The notes under the pieces were generated by a model, which saw only the letters and a list, made by a program, of their open reading frames with translations, ran no database searches and had not been told where the DNA came from. From Hyphomicrobiales bacterium (GTDB taxonomy: Bacteria > Pseudomonadota > Alphaproteobacteria > Rhizobiales > Rhizobiaceae), in the NCBI GenBank assembly GCA_024225445.1, contig JAAEMP010000252.1, forward strand, positions 1 to 37,432: a stretch of 37,432 bases of DNA, written 5' to 3'. Made by a program: the position numbers and the translations under genes. Shown here piece after piece: positions 26,419 to 35,135 of the stretch. The first letter of the stretch is position 1. Each line of letters starts with the position of its first letter.

Positions 26419-27303
26419 ATGACCAAAATTGTAATGCAGTTCAGTTTGTTTTCAGCGTTTTATTCACCGCTGATATCAACCATGTCGGCTGGCTTTCTGG
26501 AAGCTGAAGGTCTGGAGCCAGAATGGTCTGTATCACCGCCGGGAGTTTCAGCAATCGTTGCATTGGAAAATGGCTCGGCTCATATCGTGCAATCTGCCTT
26601 AAGTCAGGGTTTTGGACCCTTGTCAAAAGGAGCACCAACGAGTGTAGTGCACTTTGCCCAAATTAACGAAATGGACGGATTTTTTCTGACCAGCCGCAAA
26701 TCTGACAGCAATTTTACATGGGACAAGCTGGAGGGAGCAGAAGTGGTATTGTTTGGCGGTGGCCAGCCCCTGGCGATGTTTAAATATGCCTGTCACAAGG
26801 CGGGTATTGATTTTGACAAGATAAAGGCGATCCATCCGGGTGGTGCAGCAGATATTGATAATGCCTTTCGTGCCGGCCAAGGCCAGTATGCACAGCAGCA
26901 AGGTCCCTTCCCCCAGCAATTGGAAGCTGACGGTATCGGCCATGTGGTGGCCCGGGTGGGAGAGAAAATTGGCCCATGCGGATTTTCCAGTCTGGCTGCA
27001 ACGCGTGAGTGGTTGCAAACCGATATGGCGACCGCCTTCATGCGGGCTTACGGGAAAACCCGGCGGTATATTGTTGATACCCCGGCAGTCGAGATTGCCC
27101 GAGCGGAAAAATCGTATTTCCCGGATATTGATGAAAGTGTACTGGCCGATTGTATTGCCACTTATCAGAAACTTGGCAGCTGGACTCCACACGTGGAAAT
27201 CACCCAGGCCGCATTTGAGGCAACCCTTGATATTTTTGAGTATAACGGTCTGATTCAGCAACGTTTTTCCTACGATCAAATCTGCGCCAGGCCACCAGGC
27301 TAG
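26419..27303 (+). CDS. NMT1/THI5-like solute-binding fold, no signal peptide
   Basis: 294 aa. It has the two-lobe substrate-binding pattern of the SsuA/THI5 family: FSLFSAFYSPLISTMSAGFLEAEGL at the start, ALENGSAHIVQSALSQGF, then LEGAEVVLFGGGQPLAMFKYA. GGGAGG (26405-26410) fixes ATG 26419, and the protein begins directly with the first strand of the domain, so no export signal exists. No permease or ATPase gene is nearby. It may be a cytoplasmic ligand-binding protein or enzyme rather than part of a transporter. The ligand is unknown. Confidence 0.75.
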   Translation: MTKIVMQFSLFSAFYSPLISTMSAGFLEAEGLEPEWSVSPPGVSAIVALENGSAHIVQSALSQGFGPLSKGAPTSVVHFAQINEMDGFFLTSRKSDSNFTWDKLEGAEVVLFGGGQPLAMFKYACHKAGIDFDKIKAIHPGGAADIDNAFRAGQGQYAQQQGPFPQQLEADGIGHVVARVGEKIGPCGFSSLAATREWLQTDMATAFMRAYGKTRRYIVDTPAVEIARAEKSYFPDIDESVLADCIATYQKLGSWTPHVEITQAAFEATLDIFEYNGLIQQRFSYDQICARPPG

Positions 27304-27377
27304 TGCAGGAGAGCGTAGATAGGGACCGATATGGTACTTTCAGACAGAAAAACCGGCCAGATTGAAAAAACAGGAGA

Positions 27378-27968
27378 GTGAATACGGGCATGAGCAGGCA
27401 ATTTTCAGATGATGTACTTTCGGTTTCAAATGATACAGCTTTTTGGCAGGGCCTCAATGTAGGCGATACTTCGGATATTGACCGCGTCAACCCTGCCCGG
27501 TTTATCAAAGAAGAAGCAATCACTGTTCCCGGATTTGACAAGTGGGTTATCCTTGGCGAACCCCTGGTATGGCATCAAAAAGATAAAACCGCGGCCCTTA
27601 TCAATGAGCGCTTCTTCAGCCAGTTGATGGTGGTCGAGCTTACTTCACTCAAGGGTCGGTTGAACCCCGGTTATGTGCGCTTCGAATTGTTGCAGGAACA
27701 GCCATGTGAAAAGGTTGTGCAATTTCTTTTGTCCTCTGGCCTTGTGCGCACTTTTGTCCACTATCACGCGGAATTGCGGCTGACTGAAGGGGTCCCAGGA
27801 AAAATTCACCGGGAAAGTTACGAGACCTTGCACTTCATGTACACTAACGAAGAAGTTCGCACTGACTACAAATTTCAGTTGAAAATTAGCCGGCAAACAG
27901 GCCTATTGCGGTCGCTTCGTTGTAGAGACTGGGCAAATTCCTGTAAACAATGGCGAATGATCCGATAA
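27378..27968 (+). CDS. Unrecognised 192-196-aa protein
   Basis: I do not recognise the family. The start is GTG 27378 or ATG 27390; AGGAGA at 27371 is tight for the first and slightly far for the second. The middle has a regular strand/helix pattern (DKWVILGEPLVWHQKDKTA, FFSQLMVVELTSLKG), and no signal or membrane segment is seen. The last 25 or so residues become Arg- and Cys-rich, while the +1 frame there reads CGRFVVETGQIPVNNGE, so the 3' end may be frameshifted. It lies 75 bp after the solute-binding-like gene and could be co-transcribed. Confidence 0.5.
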   Translation: MNTGMSRQFSDDVLSVSNDTAFWQGLNVGDTSDIDRVNPARFIKEEAITVPGFDKWVILGEPLVWHQKDKTAALINERFFSQLMVVELTSLKGRLNPGYVRFELLQEQPCEKVVQFLLSSGLVRTFVHYHAELRLTEGVPGKIHRESYETLHFMYTNEEVRTDYKFQLKISRQTGLLRSLRCRDWANSCKQWRMIR

Positions 27969-28577
27969 TGCCTACGGTTTCGTTGCCACCAGCGATTGCG
28001 CCAACGGGTTTGATTACGGGAGCGTCTGAAGATTCAGATTAACAGATCATAAATAGCCCATGACGACAGAACAAATCCCATGGCGATCAAATAAGTTGTA
28101 CCAATTACAGACCCTTGCCTGCCCAGAAACATAACCAGATAATTATTCATATTTTCCGTATCCGAAACAATGTTGCAAATCTATCCCATCAATCTTTTTT
28201 GGTGACGGTTAGGACTCTATTTAGGTTACTAATTTCTAAAAACAGATGAACTTTCGCTGGGCAATTTGAGTAAACTTTTATTAGGAAATTATTGCGAATG
28301 CGGTCATGAATAACGGCACAAAATTATACTTTTCATGCGGATGGCTGGATACCGGGTTATCGCCGGCCCACACACCGTTATTGGCAGCGCTTGCCTTCAA
28401 TAAAGAAACAAACTTCGCGAACGACAGGACCCACTCCTCATTTCTCATTAACAAAATCTTACCGGTTGCGGATACTGAGGAAACTGAAGCGTCTGGCTGC
28501 GACGAAACCACTCAATTGGAATTTGGCGAAAACAACCCATGTTTACATTGCAATCTGGTCAAATGGAGTTTGTCATT
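27969..28577. other. Gene-poor stretch
   Basis: About 600 bp, AT-rich in the middle (28140-28290). Plus and minus reading frames at 28281-28584 overlap each other, have no RBS and resemble nothing I know. I see no clear structure. Confidence 0.4.
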
Positions 28578-28940
28578 ATGGTGAAATGGCCTATTACAAT
28601 TTTCCCGATCTTTGCCGTCGCAGTTCCTGCGGTATTTCTCTGGCTTGGCCTTGCTTCGCCCACGTTTGCGGCCGCACCGTTCTCTCCGGTTGCCAATCTT
28701 ATTAATGACCATGTTCAGGCCCCATCGTCCCTCGTTTTTAAGATTCATAGCCGCATGCATTCAAATTGCGCAAACCACTATGGCAAGTATCACAAACACG
28801 TACTTGTCGCCAGAATGAGGACATGCGTGGAATGGGCAGTGAGAGGTTATTCGGATGGTCGCACGGAGCGCATATGCACCCGATGGATAACCAGACCGGT
28901 TCGCCGTCCCCATTACAAGGTTGGCATCTGTTCGCGCTGA
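28578..28940 (+). CDS. Small secreted Cys- and Arg-rich protein
   Basis: 120 aa. A strong signal peptide or anchor at about residues 6-31 (ITIFPIFAVAVPAVFLWLGLASPTFAAAP) has a likely cleavage after TFAAA. The mature part is basic with three Cys (in HSNCANHYGKYHKHV, RMRTCVEWAV and ERICTRW). ATG 28578 follows GGAG at 28566; a longer frame from 28539 adds 13 residues without signal character. No family recognised. It is flanked by repeat copy 3. Confidence 0.5.
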   Translation: MVKWPITIFPIFAVAVPAVFLWLGLASPTFAAAPFSPVANLINDHVQAPSSLVFKIHSRMHSNCANHYGKYHKHVLVARMRTCVEWAVRGYSDGRTERICTRWITRPVRRPHYKVGICSR

Positions 28941-28964
28941 ACCGATCCTGCAATTGTTATTCGT

Positions 28965-29112
28965 TATAGCAGAGCACCTTTCTTTTGATTCAGTTTTGAT
29001 TTTTTTCGCTCACGGCTATTCGGGCTTACGCCCGGCCTCCGCGGGGCGGCGCACAGGCACCGGTCGCGTTTCGCTCCTGATTGCATGATCATAATAAAGG
29101 TATTCTGCTATA
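28965..29112. repeat. TATAGCAG palindromic repeat, copy 3
   Basis: A 148-bp element with ends TATAGCAGAGCACCTTT and the complement of TATAGCAGAATACCTTT, and the same GC-rich core as the copies at 6438 and 9246. It is intergenic, between the secreted-protein gene and the DUF4389 gene. Confidence 0.8.
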
Positions 29113-29119
29113 GCACTCT

Positions 29120-29449
29120 TTATTCCCATTCACTCCAGGGGAATGGCAGTCTTTCCGATGCACCGGTTTGAAACAATGCAACACGCTTCAACCATTTGCC
29201 AAGGCTGATGCCAAATCTGGCAATGGCCTTGTTGGGTGCTTTTGAAGCCAGCATCCAAAGAAACTGGAAAACAGCACAGACAAACAAGAGCGTCTCGGCA
29301 ATTCCAAAAAATAACGCAAAGATGATCATAATGAGGCCGCGCATCCAGATATTACGCTGATCGGGATCAAAAAAATCATGCCCCGTTCCTTTGTCGTTTT
29401 CAACTGTTTCGACATCATCTGCTCGGGGTTTGTTCGACTCTGATACCAT
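29120..29449 (-). CDS. DUF4389 membrane protein
   Basis: 109 aa. After an acidic N-terminal tail of about 30 residues comes the motif NIWMRGLIMIIFALFFGIAETLLFVCAVFQFLWML, a membrane hairpin, followed by the amphipathic GISLGKWLKRVALFQTGASERLPFPWSEW typical of DUF4389. Function unknown. ATG 29449 has GGAG upstream; the open frame extends to 29527 but the shorter start fits the family. The stop lies 8 bp from repeat copy 3. Confidence 0.75.
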   Translation of the reverse strand: MVSESNKPRADDVETVENDKGTGHDFFDPDQRNIWMRGLIMIIFALFFGIAETLLFVCAVFQFLWMLASKAPNKAIARFGISLGKWLKRVALFQTGASERLPFPWSEWE

Positions 29450-29544
29450 GATAATCTCCGCAATGCCTGGCTTTACTGATGTATTGCAGACGCTGACAGG
29501 AATACTTCCCGGTAACCTGATCCTCAACTTTTACAATGCTTTAC

Positions 29545-29976
29545 CTACCTGCATCGATGATATTGCATACATCCATAATAATTCGGTCCCGAACCCCAAT
29601 TTCGATAGCACATGCGACTCCACCTGTCACATCGATTGTATCGACGGGGCTTAGTGATAACGGGGCCAATCCAGAATGGAATTGAGTACAAGATATCGCC
29701 ATAATGATGTCTGTGGCCGCGATATCTGCGGTGATGACGAGAGCGATTGTATCGCCTGTGGCCGCGATATTTGCTGTGATGGCGAGAGCGATTGTATCGC
29801 CTGTGGCCTCTCCTGTGACGCCTGACTTCGACCACCATCGATTGGTCATCAACTACCGGTGCCAAAGAGGAAACGGGCAATCTGGCGAACGGAGCTGCGA
29901 TTGAACTGTTTACCCCGGTTGTTACAAGACTGAATGCTACCAGGGAGACCACAGCGACTGATCTGGAAAATTTCAT
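29545..29976 (-). CDS. Secreted Arg/His-rich protein with 15-residue repeats
   Basis: 143 aa. Signal peptide at residues 1-28 (VAFSLVTTGVNSSIAAP). The mature centre consists of tandem 15-residue units RGHRRYNRSRHHxxY, encoded by a 45-bp direct repeat. The C terminus has CDRWSRMCYRNWGSGPNYYGCMQYHRC, a Cys/Trp pattern common in small secreted proteins of Rhizobiales (BA14K-like). RBS GGAG precedes ATG 29976. Function unknown; the extreme charge suggests binding to envelope polyanions or metals. Confidence 0.75.
   Translation of the reverse strand: MKFSRSVAVVSLVAFSLVTTGVNSSIAAPFARLPVSSLAPVVDDQSMVVEVRRHRRGHRRYNRSRHHSKYRGHRRYNRSRHHRRYRGHRHHYGDILYSIPFWIGPVITKPRRYNRCDRWSRMCYRNWGSGPNYYGCMQYHRCR
29711..29800. 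repeat. 45-bp tandem repeat inside the Arg/His-rich gene
   Basis: Two full units (29711-29755 and 29756-29800) differ at only three or four bases, and a partial third begins at 29801 with CTGTGGCC. The 45-bp period keeps the frame and encodes the 15-residue repeat. Confidence 0.8.
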
Positions 29977-30838
29977 GTTTCACTCCACTTCGTTTTCATG
30001 GTTTGTTTAGGGCGTATTGCGCCCGGCGGGCTTCTTTTTGATAATGTCAAAACAGCTCATCCGCCAAGGTGCAAACCGCAACGCGATATGGTATATCGGG
30101 CAAGACTTGCAATGCAGGGCATGGGCCATTTTGGCCCATCAAAAGCCAGTTCTCAAATTTTCCGGGCGGCATTCCGCCATAATTCTGGTCATCCAGACCA
30201 CCGCACAGGACAAGCCTGCCAATAACCCCGATAGACAGGTCAGATAAACCCTTAAACCCTGTTGGATACAACACCTTCCAGTCTAACACCGTTTATTCAA
30301 TTCGCGTTGATCTGTGTCAAACGATATATTCTATAACATTCACAGGTTAGCCGCAACATCAGTTCAATCGCGTTGTTTTCGCTAACAAGATGGGAACTAG
30401 CAAGAATGTGCCAGGTGTTGAAACTCAGCGCCAGTGAGAGCGCCGCATGCAACAGTACTCAACGGCGGCCGATTAACGGCCATAGTTTCACAAGGATATC
30501 TACCGCATGACGCCAATGGTCGTGAGAACACTCTGACATTTTTCACCTGCGGACCGCTGTTTGTTGCTAACGAACCACCCTATCTGCTGGCGAATATATT
30601 GATGTACATTATTGTTATCACCCGACTGCTGCAGGATCACACTTCACCGGGTCTGGTTTTTCTACGTTGCCGTGAGAAGGTCTAATGACTGTCGACAGAG
30701 GAACCACGATAACAATAAAATCTGACTTTTTTGACAAGACGCTCTGGTGCTGGCATTTGAAAACGGCGAAAGTGACAGGCATAGTCATCAGCAAAATGAT
30801 TGCCGTAGCTGATTTTGAAAAGTAACCGGAGAACATTC
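29977..30838. other. Gene-poor stretch with a hairpin
   Basis: About 860 bp without a gene I can support. At 30121-30139 a perfect hairpin, ATGGGCCA-TTT-TGGCCCAT, could be a terminator or protein-binding site. Short frames such as 30434-30685 have no RBS and no family likeness. Confidence 0.4.
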
Positions 30839-31582
30839 TTGAAAACAAAACCATTTCTTATCTTGCAACTACGCCCCGAGACGCAGGCATCCGATGACGA
30901 ATACGAGGCTATCCTTGACAAGGGTGGTCTGGTTCAATCCGAAACAAAACGGATCAGACTTGACTGTGAGCTTTTGCCAACGGACATGAAAACAACCGAT
31001 TATGCGGGTGTGATTATTGGTGGTGGTCCCGGATGTGTCAGCGATCCTGCAGATCAGAAATCCGAAACCGATAAACGGATCGAAGATGCAATTTTCAAAC
31101 TGATGCCTTTTATTGTGGAAACGGATTTTCCGTATCTGGGCTGCTGTTACGGGATTGGTATTCTGGCTCACCACCTGGGAGCAAGCGTGAACAAGGAACG
31201 TTACAGCGAGCCTGTGGAAGCGGTAGAATGCCATATGACGAGCGAGGGGAAGACCGATCGGTTGCTGACGGGTTTGCCGAGCAAGTTCATGGCATTTGTA
31301 GGTCACAAGGAAGCGGTACAGGAATTGCCAACCGGTTGCTCCCATCTGGTTAGCTCAAAATCCTGTCCCTATCAGATGATCCGCTACAAAACCAACGTCT
31401 ATGCCACCCAATTTCACCCTGAGGCTGACAGTGTCGTATTTGAAACCCGCATCAGCCTCTATAAGCATTACGGTTATTTTCCACCATCGGATGCTGACAA
31501 GCTGATTGAGGCCTGTCATCAACAGAACGTACACATACCGGAACGCATCCTGAAGAACTTTGTCGATACATACCGATTATAG
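30839..31582 (+). CDS. Class I glutamine amidotransferase-like protein
   Basis: 247 aa. GATase fold with nucleophile Cys103 in PYLGCCYGIGILAHHLG and partners His193 and Glu195 in ATQFHPEAD. The early GVIIGGGPGCVSD is the usual oxyanion strand. It resembles stand-alone GMP-synthase-like amidotransferase domains (annotated as glutamine amidotransferase or GuaA-like). The best start is TTG 30839, seven bases after CGGAGA; another TTG at 30815 is possible. It has no synthetase partner nearby, so the acceptor is unknown. Confidence 0.82.
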   Translation: MKTKPFLILQLRPETQASDDEYEAILDKGGLVQSETKRIRLDCELLPTDMKTTDYAGVIIGGGPGCVSDPADQKSETDKRIEDAIFKLMPFIVETDFPYLGCCYGIGILAHHLGASVNKERYSEPVEAVECHMTSEGKTDRLLTGLPSKFMAFVGHKEAVQELPTGCSHLVSSKSCPYQMIRYKTNVYATQFHPEADSVVFETRISLYKHYGYFPPSDADKLIEACHQQNVHIPERILKNFVDTYRL

Positions 31583-31794
31583 CCCGAACCCCCGACAACT
31601 TCCAAAATGGATTACTGTCAATATTTGCCACTGAACCAATCCCAAATCGCAAGGAGTTCTGACATTATCAGTGGATTGTCCAGGATCGCGGATATTGCGC
31701 AGGCAATCAGGGACCGGGCTATGAGCAAAGCACTTTCACATATTTGCGGTCGATGGTAAGAAGGAATCAAACAGATAAAGAAAAAGGAAAACAA

Positions 31795-32967
31795 ATGACG
31801 GATGTTGTTATTGCAAGCGCTGCGCGCACACCGGTGGGAGCATTTACCGGGGGCTTATCGAGTATGTCCGCATCTCAATTGGGCAGTGTTGCCATTCAGG
31901 CCGCGCTTGAAAGAAGCGGCGTGGCGGAAGCGGAGATTTCAGAGGTGATTCTGGGCCAGGTCCTGGCAGCGGGATGTGGCCAAAATCCGGCCCGCCAGGC
32001 TGCCATCGCCGCGGGAATTCCCAACGAAAGCACGGCGGTTACGATCAATCAGGTTTGCGGCTCCGGCATTCGTTCCGTCGCCATGGGCGTTCAGGCCATC
32101 AAGGCTGGAGACAGCACGATCGTTGTTGCCGGCGGCCAGGAAAACATGAGCCTTTCACCGCACTGCCAGCACCTGCGCAATGGTGTTAAAATGGGTGACT
32201 ACCAGATGATCGACACGATGATCAGGGATGGTCTTTGGGATGCCTTCAATGGCTATCACATGGGCACGACGGCAGAAAATGTCGCAGACCGATGGCAGAT
32301 TACCCGTGAAGACCAGGACCAATTCGCGTTGGCATCACAACAAAAGGCGGCTGCTGCGATCAGTGCCGGACGGTTTACCGATGAAATAACGCCAGTGACA
32401 ATAAGTACGCGCAGGGGTGATACTGTTGTCGATTCCGATGAACACCCCAAAGCAAACACAACGGCACAGGGACTGGCCGGTTTAAGACCGGCTTTCAAGA
32501 AAGACGGTACTGTCACGGCGGGAAGTGCTTCGGGACTAAACGACGGGGCAGCAGCGGTTGTACTGATGACTGGAGACGAGGCGCAGCGCCGCGACATAGA
32601 GCCAATGGCCCGTATCGCATCCTGGGCAACAGCGGGTGTCGATCCGGCGGTGATGGGATCGGGACCGATTCCGGCTAGCCAGGCGGCACTTGAAAAAGCC
32701 GGGTGGAATATCAACGATCTTGATCTGATTGAGGCCAACGAAGCATTTGCAGCCCAGGCTTGTGCGGTTAACAAGGAACTGGGCTGGGATACGGCAAAAG
32801 TCAATGTCAACGGTGGTGCCATCGCCTTGGGGCACCCGATTGGCGCATCGGGCACGCGTATTCTGGTAACGCTCCTGCACGAGATGAAAAAACGAAACGT
32901 CAGCAAGGGGCTGGCAACATTGTGCATCGGCGGTGGCATGGGAATTGCCATGTGCGTTGAGCGTTGA
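31795..32967 (+). CDS. Acetyl-CoA acetyltransferase (thiolase)
   Basis: 390 aa, full length. Condenses two acetyl-CoA to acetoacetyl-CoA or runs in reverse. The catalytic set is complete: Cys88 in NQVCGSGIRS, His347 in GGAIALGHPIGASGTR and Cys377 in LCIGGGMGIA. ATG 31795 follows AAAAAGGAAAACAA; the frame open from 31744 is not family-like. It stands alone, not beside phaB or an HMG-CoA gene, so biosynthetic (PHB) and degradative (AtoB) roles are both open. Confidence 0.93.
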   Translation: MTDVVIASAARTPVGAFTGGLSSMSASQLGSVAIQAALERSGVAEAEISEVILGQVLAAGCGQNPARQAAIAAGIPNESTAVTINQVCGSGIRSVAMGVQAIKAGDSTIVVAGGQENMSLSPHCQHLRNGVKMGDYQMIDTMIRDGLWDAFNGYHMGTTAENVADRWQITREDQDQFALASQQKAAAAISAGRFTDEITPVTISTRRGDTVVDSDEHPKANTTAQGLAGLRPAFKKDGTVTAGSASGLNDGAAAVVLMTGDEAQRRDIEPMARIASWATAGVDPAVMGSGPIPASQAALEKAGWNINDLDLIEANEAFAAQACAVNKELGWDTAKVNVNGGAIALGHPIGASGTRILVTLLHEMKKRNVSKGLATLCIGGGMGIAMCVER

Positions 32968-33078
32968 GCGTTGAGGAGGACGGAAAACAGGCCGGGAACC
33001 GGATGTCAATCAGTGCGATAATCTGTCTATTGGCTAAAGGAGATTTAGCTAGAGTGTGCGCCAGATATTTCTAAGCAG

Positions 33079-34245
33079 ATGGAAACGGTTGTGAAAACAC
33101 ATGGTGGCGAAAAGTCCAACTGGCGGAATTTGATCGCCGCCTGCTCTGCAATCAGTGTGTTCGGCATTACCTTTGGCATGACTCTTCCGTTGCTGTCGCT
33201 TATACTGGAATCACGCGGCGTTGCTGAAGGCATGATCGGTGTCAACGCCGCCATGTCGCCCATCGGTGTTTTGTTGTTCTCACCGGTTATACCGGTTGCA
33301 GCACAGAAATTCGGCGCCAAACCTACGGCGATTGTTGCAGCCCTGCTGACCGCTCTTGTCATTCCGTGCTACAAGATATTTCCATCGCTTGAGGCATGGT
33401 TTGTTTTGCGCCTTGTCCATGGCATGCTGATTTCAACACTGTTTGTTCTGAGTGAATCGTGGATCGTCAAATTCGCCAATGGAAAACACAGAGGCCGCAT
33501 TGTTGCCATTTATGCCAGTGTCCTGTCGGCAAGTTTCGCTACCGGTCCTGCCGTTGTCGGCTGGATTGGGATTGAGGGCTGGTGGCCCTTTATCATTGGC
33601 ACCTGCGTTCTATTGTTGGGTACCCTGCCATTGTTTCTGGTCATCGACAAACCTGGCGAAATGTCGGAAGAACCGGGCTCCTCGAGTTTTTTTGCCATTG
33701 CTCCAAGAGCACCGATGCTGCTAGCTTCTGTCGCCACATTCGCAGTGTTTGACGCAGCCACCCTCAGCCTGATGGCGGTTTATGCGGTGCGCACCGGCCT
33801 CGACCTTGCAACGGCCGCCTATACACTCACGGCGCTGATCGCCGGAAATATTTTCCTGCAATACCCGATCGGCTGGCTGGCAGACCGCGTGGCAAAACGA
33901 GCAGTCCTCGCCGGATGCGCCTTCTTGACCCTTCTACTACTGCTGCTGGTGCCCCACGTCATGGGCGGTATCTGGATGTGGCCGGTGCTAATACTTGCAG
34001 GTTCCACCGGTTATGGCATGTATACGGTGGCGCTTGCAGCACTGGGTGATCGCTTTGATGGCGATGAGCTTATCGCCGGAATGGCTGCCTTCTCGGTGAT
34101 GTGGGGAACAGGTGCACTTGCTGGTGCTACCATTGCCGGTTGGGCGATGAGCGGATTTGGCCCGCATGGCCTGCCATATATGCTGGCGGCAATCTACGCA
34201 GCCTATCTCATCGCAATGGCGGTGCGCTCCTCAACCCGGAATTGA
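33079..34245 (+). CDS. MFS transporter
   Basis: 388 aa with about 12 hydrophobic helices. The N half has GMTLPLLSLILESRGV and the loop 2-3 region SPVIPVAAQKFG; the centre has LRLVHGMLISTLFVLSESWI and the C half IGWLADRVAKRAVL (an MFS loop motif). It is of the YcaD/DHA1-like group, probably a proton-driven exporter or uptake carrier of small organics. No substrate can be read. It lies between the thiolase and the interrupted dioxygenase and is likely transcribed alone. Confidence 0.87.
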   Translation: METVVKTHGGEKSNWRNLIAACSAISVFGITFGMTLPLLSLILESRGVAEGMIGVNAAMSPIGVLLFSPVIPVAAQKFGAKPTAIVAALLTALVIPCYKIFPSLEAWFVLRLVHGMLISTLFVLSESWIVKFANGKHRGRIVAIYASVLSASFATGPAVVGWIGIEGWWPFIIGTCVLLLGTLPLFLVIDKPGEMSEEPGSSSFFAIAPRAPMLLASVATFAVFDAATLSLMAVYAVRTGLDLATAAYTLTALIAGNIFLQYPIGWLADRVAKRAVLAGCAFLTLLLLLLVPHVMGGIWMWPVLILAGSTGYGMYTVALAALGDRFDGDELIAGMAAFSVMWGTGALAGATIAGWAMSGFGPHGLPYMLAAIYAAYLIAMAVRSSTRN

Positions 34246-34470
34246 CAATACTGCAACCAATGTTTCCATCTACCCATGCCCTACCCCGGCAATACCACCA
34301 ATTGCGCCATAAATGCGAGTTTTCAAAATTGCTGGAAAATCTGGATATACAGTTATTTGATATCTGATTTCACTATTACTGTTTTACCAGAGAGCTGGAG
34401 AGCGGTACGTTGCCTGCAGAACAAATACAAGAGCGCTGTGAGATGCAAGCTGCAACGATAGGAGCAGGGG

Positions 34471-35034
34471 ATGGCACAACATCCTAAATTGAAGGACTTC
34501 AATTTCCAAAAATGGATTGAGGACAATCAGGACAAACTACAACCACCGGTTAACAACAAACTCCTGCACGATGACAGCGGCATGATTGTAATGGTTGTCG
34601 GCGGCCCGAACACCCGGGTCGATTTCCACGACGACCCTGTTGAGGAATGGTTCTACCAAATCAATGGCGACATGATGTTGAAAATCGCAAGTGAAGGCGA
34701 GATTTATGTTATTCCAATACGGGAAGGCGAAGTATTCATGATGCCGGCCCATAACATCCATGCGCCCCAGCGCCCACAGCAAGGTTCGATTGGTATCGTT
34801 GTAGAATCGCCCCGCATGGCAGGCATGAAGGAAGGTTTCGAATGATACTGCTTTGAGTGCAAATCACGCGTGCACCGCGAAGAAGTTGCATTGAGCGATC
34901 CAAGCGGAATCGTGACAGCACTGCCGAAAATCTACGATGCTTTCCACAGCAGTCTGGAAGCACGAACCTGCCCAAACTGCGCTACTGTCCATCCGGGAAA
35001 AGGAAAGCCGCCTGAAGGCTGGGGGGTCTTGTAA
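34471..35034 (+). pseudogene. nbaC: 3-hydroxyanthranilate 3,4-dioxygenase with in-frame TGA
   Basis: 187 codons with a single in-frame TGA at codon 125 (34843-34845). The part before it (124 aa) is the cupin of 3-hydroxyanthranilate dioxygenase: FNFQKWIEDN, VMVVGGPNTRVDFHDDPVEEWFYQ (iron His and Glu) and PAHNIHAPQRP (third ligand). The part after it, in the same frame, is the family's C terminus with its rubredoxin-like site: YCFEC (C127, C130) and TCPNC (C167, C170), then VHPG. The family has Trp at the TGA position (GFEWYC). The gene made oxygen-dependent quinolinate precursor from tryptophan; as read it gives a shortened cupin. RBS AGGAGC supports ATG 34471. Confidence 0.85.
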
Positions 35035-35135
35035 TATTTTTGGCGGATTGATTTCCACGTCGATCTGGCAGACTTATCCTGGAGGTGAATCAGCCCTGGC
35101 TCACTGCTGGAGCGCATATCCTGCGCACAACAGCC

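Noticed and set aside
28306-28584. 92-aa plus-strand frame before the secreted Cys-rich protein
   Set aside because: No RBS, overlaps the next gene's leader and mirrors an equally open antisense frame.
30121-30139. Hairpin ATGGGCCA-TTT-TGGCCCAT as a terminator
   Set aside because: No supported gene ends nearby and no T-run follows on either strand; kept only as a note in the gap entry.
34843-34845. TGA as selenocysteine or a recoded sense codon
   Set aside because: The family has Trp, not Cys, at this position, TGA is an ordinary stop in other genes here, and I see no dedicated hairpin directly after it.
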